From DASPXK01 sp035637315 (GTDB taxonomy: Bacteria > Chloroflexota > UBA6077 > JACCZL01): a stretch of 13,612 bases of DNA. The stretch spans positions 1-13,612 of the forward strand of contig DASPXK010000170.1 of NCBI GenBank assembly GCA_035637315.1, read 5' to 3'. A program made the position numbers and the translations under genes. Below, piece after piece: positions 5,893-12,263 of this stretch; the stretch's first letter is position 1, and the number at the start of each line of letters is the position of its first letter. The notes beneath the pieces are model-generated. The model was not told the origin of the DNA. It saw nothing but the letters and a program-made list of their open reading frames with translations, and searched no databases.

Positions 5893-6897
5893 CTACTGCA
5901 CCCAGCCCGCCTTAGTCGCGAGGTCGCGGTGGAGCTTTTCGTAGTCGGCGATGAACTTCTTGAACTCCTCGCCCGATTTGAAGGCAGGGTCCAGATCGTT
6001 CTTGACCATGAAATCTTTCCATTCCTCGGAGTCATAGACCTTCCTGAACACGTCTACCCAGAACTGCTCCTGCCCCGCGGAGAGGCCCGGTGGACCCATG
6101 ATCGCCCGCATGATGTAGTAGTCGGTGATGTCCAGGCCCTGCTCTTTGCACGTGTCCAGGTCCTTGAACGGGCCCGCTTTGGGACGCTCCGCGGTGAAGG
6201 CGCACAGCGGGCGCAGTTTTCGGGGCGAGCCCTGGTAGAAGGGCAGCCCCTCACTTGGGTTGTTCACTGTGGCCTGGACCTGCTGGCCGGCCAGTGCTGC
6301 CGCCACGGCCCCCCCGCCGGCGCCCGGCACGTACCGGAAGGGCTTCGTCCCCGCCACCTCCTGGATCCGAAGGAAGAGGATCTCATCCTCTTGCTTCGAG
6401 CCGGTGCCCGAGACGGTGATCTCCTCCGCCTTCGCCGCCGCGATAAAGTCCTTGATGTTCTTCCACTGGCTCTCCTCGTGGACCCACAGATAGAAGGGGT
6501 CCAGGGCAAGGTTGGCAATCGGCGTGAAGTCGGTCGCTTTGAATGGCACCTTCTGGACAATCAGGGTGGTGAAGAAGCTGTTGAGGGTGATCATGATGTA
6601 ATGCATGTCGCCCTTCTTCTCGAAGACGTACTGGAATGCGACCGCGCCCGCGCCGCCCTCCTTGTTGATGGGCTGCAGGGGTTGCGTCAACAGCTTGTTC
6701 TTCTCGATTACACCCTGCATGAACCGAGCGTAGATGTCCGAGCCCCCGCCCGGCGCCGTGCTGATGACGAACTCCACCGGACGCGTTGGCTCCTCGGCCT
6801 TTGTAGCCGCTCCGCCACCGACTCCGGTGCACGCCGCCGCGAGGACCGCGACAACGCTGACCGCTGCACAGGCCAGCCTCGTTGATCTACGCAACAT
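5893..6897 (-). CDS. tctC: Tripartite tricarboxylate transporter receptor TctC (Bug family lipoprotein)
   Basis: This is the extracytoplasmic solute receptor feeding TctA/TctB. The ATG at 6897 is chosen because AGGAGGAGG (6910-6902) precedes it and because it begins a clean lipoprotein signal: MLRR, then a hydrophobic stretch, then LAAAC with Cys23 as the likely lipidated residue. A longer in-frame extension to 7068 has no ribosome site and would bury the signal. The mature part opens with VEFVISTAPGGGSD (41-54), the conserved carboxylate-binding loop of Bug/TctC proteins. It continues with KEGGAGAVAFQYVFEKKG and a central TVNNPSEGLPFYQ segment. The product is 334 residues. A Cys-anchored receptor fits a Gram-positive-like or monoderm lineage. 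The ligand is unknown; a di- or tricarboxylate is expected. Confidence 0.9.
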   Translation of the reverse strand: MLRRSTRLACAAVSVVAVLAAACTGVGGGAATKAEEPTRPVEFVISTAPGGGSDIYARFMQGVIEKNKLLTQPLQPINKEGGAGAVAFQYVFEKKGDMHYIMITLNSFFTTLIVQKVPFKATDFTPIANLALDPFYLWVHEESQWKNIKDFIAAAKAEEITVSGTGSKQEDEILFLRIQEVAGTKPFRYVPGAGGGAVAAALAGQQVQATVNNPSEGLPFYQGSPRKLRPLCAFTAERPKAGPFKDLDTCKEQGLDITDYYIMRAIMGPPGLSAGQEQFWVDVFRKVYDSEEWKDFMVKNDLDPAFKSGEEFKKFIADYEKLHRDLATKAGWVQ

Positions 6898-6931
6898 CGT
6901 CCCTCCTCCTGCCTCGGACCCGACTTGGGCT

Positions 6932-6951
6932 CCCACGGCGCGCCGCGTGGG
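6932..6951 (-). promoter_or_regulatory. Small GC hairpin in the tctC leader
   Basis: CCCACG (6932-6937) and CGTGGG (6946-6951) form a 6-bp stem with a GC-rich loop, about 35 bases upstream of the tctC start. It could be an operator or a leader hairpin. No convincing -35/-10 pair was found for tctC. The nearest candidate reads TTGCGC-N18-TACCAT on the minus strand around 7000-7030, and it is weak. Confidence 0.25.
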
Positions 6952-7047
6952 GCGACACCCGTCGAGCCGGGCAGCCGGCCATACAAGCAGCCGATGGTAT
7001 CTCCCCCCTCGCCTGAAGCGCAACAAAAGCTCGGACTGCGCTGCGAC

Positions 7048-7239
7048 CCGGCTGGTCCCGTTGGGCACATCCTCCAGGACGCGACCGGCAGCTGGCTACC
7101 GATCTTCGGTGTGGCGGTCGTCTTCGACATCGCCGCCGCCACCCTGGCGATCACCGTCTTGCGGCGGATGCACTTGAGCGACGTTGCCCGGGCGGCACTA
7201 CCTCGGGAGGCTGGCCTGGCAGCCGTGCCAGCAGCGTAG
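7048..7239 (+). pseudogene. C-terminal remnant of an MFS transporter (OFA-like)
   Basis: In the frame ending at the TAG 7237-7239, the translation contains PAGPVGHILQDATGSWLPIF, a hydrophobic helix, and VLRRM. This resembles the end of the penultimate loop and the last transmembrane helix of major facilitator proteins, especially the oxalate/formate antiporter (OFA) type with its D-x-TGSW-x-P-x-F signature. The remaining ~340 residues of such a protein are absent, since the tctC start lies only 150 bases upstream on the other strand. An intrinsic terminator still follows the stop. It is most likely a gene truncated by a deletion or insertion with a junction between about 6900 and 7048. The MFS call is fairly firm; the OFA subfamily is a guess from a short segment. 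Confidence 0.55.
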
Positions 7240-7256
7240 CAACCTCGGCTCGCGCC

Positions 7257-7305
7257 AAGATGGGCGCGCTGGCCGGGCGGCCTGGCCAGCGCGTCCTTCT
7301 TCTTT
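7257..7305 (+). terminator. Intrinsic terminator after the MFS remnant
   Basis: CGCGCTGGCC (7265-7274) and GGCCAGCGCG (7284-7293) form a perfect 10-bp stem with a 9-base loop. Pairing extends outward to 7257 and 7301 with one mismatch and one wobble. The pyrimidine-rich tail TCCTTCTTCTTT (7294-7305) follows. It lies 18 bases after the remnant's stop codon, as expected for the former transporter gene's terminator, and would shield hicAB from upstream reading. The 135 bases from here to hicA show no coding sequence. A possible -10 (TACACT, 7324-7329) and the small palindrome TTGGCTGACCAA (7400-7411) are the only hicAB control candidates. Confidence 0.7.
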
Positions 7306-7440
7306 GCGTCGATGATCATGCCGTACACTTAGAGGGACCAACTCGTGGTGCGGCGGCTGCCTCCATGGCCGCCTAATGCGAGGCGATTACACGGCAGCTT
7401 TGGCTGACCAACTTGGCGTTGAGGTGGGCAGCGACTCTGC

Positions 7441-7677
7441 GTGGCTGAACTGCGAGACGTCCGGCCGAGGCGTGGCATTTCCGCGCTCCAACGAGCGGGC
7501 GGCGTGGTCCGCAAAGGCGGCAAGGGTGACCACGTGAACATCAAGATGCCCAGTGGCCAGATCGTCACCTTTTCCAGCAGGCGCGAGCCTATCAAGATCG
7601 GCTTGCTCAAGGCAATGCTGCGAAAAGCCGGGCTCAGCGAAGCTGAGTTCCAACAGGTACTGGAAGGCGAGCGGTAG
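7441..7677 (+). CDS. hicA: HicA-family toxin (mRNA interferase)
   Basis: The 78-residue product matches the small double-stranded-RNA-binding-like fold of HicA toxins, which cut mRNA when the antitoxin is lost. The core reads ALQRAGGVVRKGGKGDHVNIK, with catalytic His31. The usual GSH before the strand is GDH here. The C-terminal segment KIGLLKAMLRKAGLSEAEFQQVL is a typical HicA ending. GTG at 7441 is the only reasonable start, because an in-frame TGA occurs at 7420-7422; the ribosome site is weak (GAGGTGGG, 7421-7428). It overlaps hicB by one base, the toxin-first order common for this family. Confidence 0.82.
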   Translation: MAELRDVRPRRGISALQRAGGVVRKGGKGDHVNIKMPSGQIVTFSSRREPIKIGLLKAMLRKAGLSEAEFQQVLEGER

Positions 7678-7907
7678 TGGAGTACGTGCTGGTGATCCAC
7701 CCGGCCGAGGAGGGCGGCTACTGGGCTGAGGTGCCTGCGCTCGAGGGCTGTTTCGCCCAGGGCGAGACCCTTGAGGAGTTACTGGCCGAGGCACGGGAGG
7801 CGATCAGATCGCACATTCAGGCACTGAAGGAGGACGGTCAGGCAGTCCCTGAGGAGCCTGGCATCATCATCGCCACGGTGCGCACGCCTGAGCCAGCGCT
7901 GCCCTAG
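7677..7907 (+). CDS. hicB: HicB-family antitoxin (short form)
   Basis: The 76-residue product carries the HicB N-terminal partial-RNase-H-like domain: GGYWAEVPALEGCFAQGE (13-30), then TLEELLAEAREAI. This domain binds and blocks HicA. The C-terminal helix-turn-helix or ribbon-helix-helix DNA-binding domain of long HicB proteins is missing, so self-repression of the operon, if any, must work another way. The start is GTG at 7677, whose G is the last base of the hicA stop. The pair ends 10 bases from the convergent CoA-transferase gene. Confidence 0.82.
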   Translation: MEYVLVIHPAEEGGYWAEVPALEGCFAQGETLEELLAEAREAIRSHIQALKEDGQAVPEEPGIIIATVRTPEPALP

Positions 7908-7917
7908 CTGCCGCACC

Positions 7918-9105
7918 TCAGACGACGCCCTCGTCTCGCAACCCCTCGATCTGGGCGCCTGAGTAGCCCAACTCCTGAAGCACCTCGTCGGTGTGCTCGC
8001 CGAGCAGGGGCGGGGGGAGGCGGACTTCGGCGGGCGTCTCGGACAGGCGCCAGGGAAAGCCAGTCACGCTGATCTCGCCTGCTCTCGGGTGAGAAAGCCG
8101 GCGACGCAGCTCGAGATGCTCGGTCTGGGCGTCGTCGAAGACCTCGGCCAGGCTGTAGACGGGGCCACAGGGGACCTCGGCCGCCTCGAGCGTCCTGATC
8201 ACCTCCGCCGCGCGCATGTCGGCCAGGCGCTCCTGGATGCGATCGCTCAGCGGCTCGCGATTGGCCACTCGGTCGGCGTTGCTGCTGAATCGAGGATCGC
8301 CCAGCAGCTCGCTCAAACCAAGCGCCTTACAGAAACGCTGCCACATCCTCTCGTTGCCACACGCCACGTTGACGTAGCCGTCGCGCGCCGCGAAGGTCTC
8401 GTAGGGTCCGATGCTCGGGTGGCGATTGCCGCCCGGGCCGGGCGCCGTGCCCGTCGCGAAGTAGCGCCCAGCCTGAAAGGTCAGCAGCGCGACCTGGCTC
8501 CCGAGCATCGACGTGTCGATCCACTGGCCGCGCCCGCCCCGCTCGCGCGCGAACAGCGCGCAGGCGATAGCGTAGGCGCCGAACATGCCGGCTGCGATGT
8601 CGCCGATCGGGATGCCGAACTTGGTCGGGGGGCCGTCGGCCGGGCCGGTCAGGCTCATGGCGCCGCCCATGCCCTGTAGGATCTGGTCGTAGGCTGGCTG
8701 GCCCGCGCGCGGGCCGGTCTGGCCGAATCCGGAGATCGAGCAGTAGACCAGGCGAGGATTGAGCCGCGCCGCCTGCTCGTAGCTCAGGCCCAGCCGAGCC
8801 ATCGCTCCGGGGCGAAAGTTCTCCACCAGCACGTCCGCGGGGGCCACCAGCCTGCCCAGAACCTCTCTACCGGCTGGACGTTTCAGGTCTAGGGTCAGAC
8901 TTTTCTTGTTACGGTTGATACTCATAAAGTACGAGCTTTCGCCCTCGAGGAAGGGCGGACCCCAGACGCGCGTCTCGTCGCCCGAGCCGGGTAGCTCCAC
9001 CTTGATCACCTCGGCGCCCATATCGCCCAGGATCAGGGTGCAGTACGGTCCAGCCAGCGCACGCGTCAGGTCAACTACGCGGACCCGATCGAGCGGTCCA
9101 GGCAC
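7918..9105 (-). CDS. Class III CoA-transferase (CaiB/BaiF/Frc family)
   Basis: The enzyme should move CoA between carboxylic acids through an aspartyl-CoA anhydride. The 395 residues follow the family from start to end: VRVVDLTRALAGPYCT, LGDMGAEVIKVE, NRNKKSLTLDLK, DVLVENFRPGAMARLGL and SISGFGQTGPRAGQPAYD. The catalytic Asp lies in GIPIGDIAAG and falls at residue 169, the same number as in formyl-CoA transferase (Frc). The Frc residues I recall as Gln17 and Glu140 are Leu17 and Asp140 here, and no GGGG loop is seen; instead GGNRHPSIGPYE occurs, as in many generic members. It is therefore probably not a true Frc, and the acid substrates are unknown. The start is GTG with GGGAGG (9115-9110) four bases upstream. 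Its mRNA leader is a long hairpin. Confidence 0.9.
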   Translation of the reverse strand: MPGPLDRVRVVDLTRALAGPYCTLILGDMGAEVIKVELPGSGDETRVWGPPFLEGESSYFMSINRNKKSLTLDLKRPAGREVLGRLVAPADVLVENFRPGAMARLGLSYEQAARLNPRLVYCSISGFGQTGPRAGQPAYDQILQGMGGAMSLTGPADGPPTKFGIPIGDIAAGMFGAYAIACALFARERGGRGQWIDTSMLGSQVALLTFQAGRYFATGTAPGPGGNRHPSIGPYETFAARDGYVNVACGNERMWQRFCKALGLSELLGDPRFSSNADRVANREPLSDRIQERLADMRAAEVIRTLEAAEVPCGPVYSLAEVFDDAQTEHLELRRRLSHPRAGEISVTGFPWRLSETPAEVRLPPPLLGEHTDEVLQELGYSGAQIEGLRDEGVV

Positions 9106-9112
9106 GGATCCT

Positions 9113-9190
9113 CCCAGTCACGAGTCACGAGTCGCGAGTCACGAGCCGCGAGTTCGACTTGTGACTCGTGACCCGCGACTCGTGACTGGG
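9113..9190. repeat. Inverted heptad-repeat dyad in the CoA-transferase leader
   Basis: The arms 9113-9142 and 9161-9190 are complementary at 27 of 30 positions around an 18-base loop. The left side consists of 7-bp units: AGTCACG twice, AGTCGCG, AGTCACG, AGCCGCG (9116-9150). The right side has GTGACTC, GTGACCC, GCGACTC, GTGACTG. The architecture matches the dyad at 2536-2614, though the unit sequence is unrelated. The CCC at 9113-9115 is part of the CoA-transferase ribosome site on the minus strand and is paired in the hairpin. Confidence 0.85.
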
Positions 9191-9194
9191 GCAG

Positions 9195-9223
9195 AGGATA
9201 CGAACTTGTGACCCCCGGGTCAA
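9195..9223 (-). promoter_or_regulatory. Predicted promoter of the CoA-transferase gene
   Basis: On the minus strand TTGACC (complement of 9218-9223) is followed after 17 bases by TATCCT (complement of 9195-9200), matching consensus at five and four of six positions. Transcription would begin near 9188, at the outer end of the long hairpin. It overlaps the oppositely directed promoter at 9206-9233. Confidence 0.45.
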
Positions 9224-9233
9224 TTGTTATAGG
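9206..9233 (+). promoter_or_regulatory. Predicted promoter of the udg-ftsK operon
   Basis: TTGTGA (9206-9211), a 16-base spacer and TATAGG (9228-9233), preceded by an extended -10 TG at 9225-9226, suggest a start near 9240. The match is moderate. The leader would be about 11 bases for the ATG at 9251 or about 41 bases for the GTG at 9281. Confidence 0.4.
9209..9222. promoter_or_regulatory. Perfect palindrome in the divergent promoter region
   Basis: TGACCC and GGGTCA flank two bases (9209-9214 and 9217-9222). The palindrome lies inside both predicted divergent promoters, between the -35 and -10 of the rightward one and overlapping the -35 and spacer of the leftward one. It is a candidate shared operator. 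The binding factor is unknown. Confidence 0.35.
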
Positions 9234-9280
9234 GTCCGGCGGATGTTAGGATGGCTGAGGGGCTTGCGCGGGAGGGTCTG

Positions 9281-9922
9281 GTGTCCCAGCAGCTAGAAGT
9301 CATCGCCGAGCAAGTCCGCCGCTGCACGAGTTGTCGACTCTACCAGACCAGCAAGCACGGAGTGCCCGGCGAGGGTAACCCGAACGCCGAGGTGATGCTG
9401 GTCGGAGAGGGGCCGGGCTTCCATGAGGACGCCCAAGGTCGACCCTTTGTCGGGCCGGCCGGCCAGCTCCTCACCGACCTGTTAGCCCGGGCCGGTCTTC
9501 GGCGCGACGAGGTGTTCATCACGAACGTCATCAAGCATCGTCCGCCGGGCAACCGAGACCCGCTGCCGGACGAGCTCGATGCCTGCTTCGGCCACCTCGA
9601 GCAGCAGATCGCGGCGCTCAAGCCGATGTTGATCGTCACCCTGGGCCGTTATTCGATGGCGACGTTCTTTGGGCCGAACGCCCGGATCAGCCAGGTGCAT
9701 GGCACGACGACGGTGTGGCGAGGGATCACGGCTTACGCTTGCTATCACCCCGCCGCGGCCCTGCACCAGCCGAAGTTTCGCCAGGAGCTCGAGCGGGACT
9801 TCGGGGGCCTGTCGCGAGCCCTCGAACAGGCGCGCCAGCGGGCGGGCGAGGCAAACGCTGGCGCCGACTCGCCGGACCGCGTAGCTGCCACGCGGGACGC
9901 CGAGCAGCTGAGCCTGTTCTGA
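9281..9922 (+). CDS. Family-4 uracil-DNA glycosylase with C-terminal sliding-clamp motif
   Basis: The enzyme removes uracil from DNA. Numbered from the GTG at 9281, it has CTSC (C15, C18), motif I GEGPGFHEDAQGRPFVG (42-58), ITN ending at N82, KHRPPGNRDP (85-94), C102, and YHPAAAL with H156. Family-4 enzymes hold a [4Fe-4S] cluster with four cysteines; here the one normally in KCRPP is His86. The last five residues are QLSLF, matching the beta-clamp-binding consensus QL[S/D]LF, after a flexible Ala/Arg/Asp-rich tail of about 35 residues. GTG 9281 is preferred because GGAGG (9271-9275) lies 5 bases upstream and CxxC then falls at the usual distance from the N-terminus. An in-frame ATG at 9251 would add ten residues but has no good ribosome site. 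The stop is directly followed by the ftsK ATG. Confidence 0.9.
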   Translation: MSQQLEVIAEQVRRCTSCRLYQTSKHGVPGEGNPNAEVMLVGEGPGFHEDAQGRPFVGPAGQLLTDLLARAGLRRDEVFITNVIKHRPPGNRDPLPDELDACFGHLEQQIAALKPMLIVTLGRYSMATFFGPNARISQVHGTTTVWRGITAYACYHPAAALHQPKFRQELERDFGGLSRALEQARQRAGEANAGADSPDRVAATRDAEQLSLF

Positions 9923-12175
9923 ATGGCCGCATCAGCACACCACTCTGACAACAATGCCATGACGACACGTCAGCTGAGGACCACGGGCCGTCGCAGGCCC
10001 GTGCGCGGCCATTCGAGCTTCCCATCTGGGCTGGTCGTGGATCGGCGCATCCTGGCCGACGTTGCGGCCTTGGGCAGCGTTGTCCTGGGCACCATCTGCG
10101 TGCTCGCACTCACCTTCCCGTCCGGACAGCTGACTGGGCCGTTGCTCTGGTGGATGGGTCTGGCGTTGGGTTCGACGGCCGTCCTGCTGCCGGCCTGGCT
10201 TGTCGCCTTCGGGCTGCTTCGCCTCCTGGTCGCGGCTCGCTCGGGGGTCACCCTGCCGACCGGTCGGTTGATCGGGGCGGTGCTCGCGACGCTGGCGCTG
10301 CCGGCACTCATCCACTTCTTTCCGCTGGGTGACCCGGATCCGGCCAGACGAGCGCTCGAGCTGCACTCCGGCGGTGGGGCGATCGGCTACTACCTCTCCG
10401 CGGGACTTCGTGAGGCGCTCGGCCAGGCGGCCGCCGGCGTGGTGCTGGCCGCCGGGCTCCTGCTTGGCCTCTTGCTCATGCTGGAGCTGACCTTGACCCA
10501 GGTGGCGGTCGGCGTCGCGGTGGTTGGCTTGCTGATCGCTCGCGCGATCTATCGAGTGATTCGACTCTTGTTCGGGGGACTCATGGCCGCGTATCGCGGA
10601 CTCAGGCGGCCACGCCTGCGGGTCAACCAGGCCCGCCCGAGCGCCGTGCCGGCCCGCCCGCTGAGCCACCGGCTCGCCAGGGTGGTCGGCCGGCCGCGCC
10701 ACGCGCCCGCGACGGAGCCTCTGTCCGAGCCGCTCGCTCCCGAGGCCCGCGAGCCCGGCGCGCAGTCTGGCTGGCACGTGCCGCCTCCCAGTCTCCTGGC
10801 CGCGACGACGGCCGCCGAGCTCAACCAGGCGGATGTGCGGTCTCAGGCCCGGATCATCGAGGACACCCTTGCCAGCTTCAACATCGAGGCTCGCGTGGTC
10901 GAGGTCAACTCGGGCCCGACCGTCACCCAGTTCGGACTGGAGCCGGGCCCCGGCGTGTCGGTGAACCGGATCCTGGCTCGCAGTAATGACCTGGCGCTGC
11001 GGCTCGGTACGGGAGCCCTGCGGCTGGAAGCGCCCGTGCCGGGCAAGCGTGTGGTAGGCGTGGAGGTGCCCAACCGCGCGGGAGCGCTGGTGAGCCTGCG
11101 CGAGCTGCTGGAATCCGAGCAGTGGGGCCGGGTCCGCTCCAAGCTGCGCCTAGCCCTCGGGCGCGACGTCTCGGGCAACCCCGTCATCGGCGACCTCGCC
11201 AGAATGCCTCACTTGCTCATCTCCGGCGCGACCGGCAGCGGCAAGTCGGTCTGCATCAATTCGATCATCGCCTCGCTCACGTTCCAGTGTACGCCCGACG
11301 AGCTCCAGTTCCTGATGATCGACCCCAAGATGGTCGAGCTGGTCAGCTTCAACGGCATTCCACATCTGCGGATGCCGGTTGTAACCGATATGGAGCGCGT
11401 GGTTGGGTCGCTGAAGTGGGTCGTGAGGGAGATGGAGCGGCGCTTCTCCGTGTTCGCGGCTCGGGCGACCCGCAACATCGACGCGTACAACAAGTCCGTC
11501 GAGGCGGATCCGACTCAGAAGGGGATGCCGTTCATGGTGGTCGTCATTGACGAATTGGCCGATATGATGATGACGGCCGGCGACGAGGTCGAGCGCATCC
11601 TCTGTCGCCTGGCGCAGCTGGCCCGAGCGACCGGCATTCACCTCGTGGTGGCGACCCAGCGCCCGTCGGTCGACGTGATCACGGGCCTGATCAAGGCCAA
11701 CTTTCCGACTCGAATCTCCTTCGCGGTCAGCTCACACATCGATTCACGGACGATCCTCGATACGGTGGGCGCCGAGAAGCTGCTCGGGCGAGGCGACATG
11801 CTGTTCCTGCCACAGGACTCGAGCAAGCCTATCCGCCTGCAGGGGGCCTATATCTCTGACGAGGAGATCCACAAGCTGGTGGGCTTCTGGCGCCGGCTGG
11901 GCGGGCCGCGCTACAGCGAGGAAGACGTGCGCGAGATAGAGAGCCTCGGCCGGGGCGGCGACGATGACGATGGCGACGAGCTGTACGAGAAGGCCGTCGA
12001 GGTCGCGGGCCAGTACCGGCGCATCTCTACCTCGCTGCTTCAGCGCCGCCTCGGGATCGGCTACCCGCGCGCGGCACGCCTGATCGATCTCCTCGAAGAA
12101 CGCGGCGTGATCGGCCCATCAGAGGACGGCAAATCGCGCCAGGTCCTGGAGCGCGAAGCGGCCGCGGTCGATTGA
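9923..12175 (+). CDS. ftsK: FtsK/SpoIIIE-family DNA translocase
   Basis: This is a membrane-anchored motor that pumps chromosomal DNA during division and activates dimer resolution. The 750 residues show four membrane helices (about 44-64, 73-102, 115-133, 168-206), a basic Pro/Arg-rich linker (225-300), the alpha domain (about 305-400), and the RecA-like motor. Walker A is GATGSGKS (435-442) and Walker B is VVVIDE (539-544), with ATQRPSVDVITG further on. After the acidic linker GGDDDDGDE comes the DNA-reading gamma winged helix (685-745), with RRLGIGYPRAARLIDLLEERG. All parts of a functional housekeeping FtsK are present. The first ATG abuts the glycosylase stop, giving an operon; a second ATG at 9959 is possible. 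The linker is short compared with proteobacterial FtsK, more like SpoIIIE/SftA-size proteins. A repeat element begins directly after the stop. Confidence 0.95.
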   Translation: MAASAHHSDNNAMTTRQLRTTGRRRPVRGHSSFPSGLVVDRRILADVAALGSVVLGTICVLALTFPSGQLTGPLLWWMGLALGSTAVLLPAWLVAFGLLRLLVAARSGVTLPTGRLIGAVLATLALPALIHFFPLGDPDPARRALELHSGGGAIGYYLSAGLREALGQAAAGVVLAAGLLLGLLLMLELTLTQVAVGVAVVGLLIARAIYRVIRLLFGGLMAAYRGLRRPRLRVNQARPSAVPARPLSHRLARVVGRPRHAPATEPLSEPLAPEAREPGAQSGWHVPPPSLLAATTAAELNQADVRSQARIIEDTLASFNIEARVVEVNSGPTVTQFGLEPGPGVSVNRILARSNDLALRLGTGALRLEAPVPGKRVVGVEVPNRAGALVSLRELLESEQWGRVRSKLRLALGRDVSGNPVIGDLARMPHLLISGATGSGKSVCINSIIASLTFQCTPDELQFLMIDPKMVELVSFNGIPHLRMPVVTDMERVVGSLKWVVREMERRFSVFAARATRNIDAYNKSVEADPTQKGMPFMVVVIDELADMMMTAGDEVERILCRLAQLARATGIHLVVATQRPSVDVITGLIKANFPTRISFAVSSHIDSRTILDTVGAEKLLGRGDMLFLPQDSSKPIRLQGAYISDEEIHKLVGFWRRLGGPRYSEEDVREIESLGRGGDDDDGDELYEKAVEVAGQYRRISTSLLQRRLGIGYPRAARLIDLLEERGVIGPSEDGKSRQVLEREAAAVD

Positions 12176-12246
12176 GTAGGGGCGAAGCATTCGCCCACAG
12201 GGTCCTGACGTCAAGCCAAAACCAGGGGCGAATGCTTCGCCCTTAC
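12176..12246. repeat. REP/BIME-like double hairpin with GTAGG-GCG tip
   Basis: The arms 12176-12196 and 12226-12246 are complementary at 20 of 21 positions with a 29-base middle. Each arm is itself a hairpin: GGGCGAA-GCA-TTCGCCC on the left, GGGCGAA-TGC-TTCGCCC on the right. The outer tips GTAGGGGCG and, inverted, GTAAGGGCG match the element at 3800-3872, whose inner stems differ. It begins at the base after the ftsK stop codon and fills most of the gap to the next gene. Confidence 0.8.
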
Positions 12247-12263
12247 CTGGCCCACGCTTCGGT

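Noticed and set aside
5689..6885. A 398-residue plus-strand open frame across tctB/tctC
   Set aside because: Antisense shadow; the minus strand has the signal peptide, ribosome site and TctC/TctB motifs.
7918..9105. Calling the CoA-transferase formyl-CoA:oxalate CoA-transferase (frc)
   Set aside because: Only the family-wide Asp169 is shared; Gln17, Glu140 and the glycine loop of Frc are not, and no oxalyl-CoA decarboxylase is nearby.
9113..9190. Short regular repeats that could suggest a CRISPR array
   Set aside because: The units are 7 bp, contiguous and mirrored around a loop, with no spacers and no cas genes.
9932..10777. A 281-residue minus-strand open frame over the ftsK 5' half
   Set aside because: Gln/Arg/His-rich antisense shadow of the FtsK membrane and linker region.
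9923..12175. FtsK-like protein as a conjugative or integrative-element translocase
   Set aside because: Four N-terminal helices and the gamma winged helix mark a chromosomal FtsK; no relaxase, integrase or replication gene is present.
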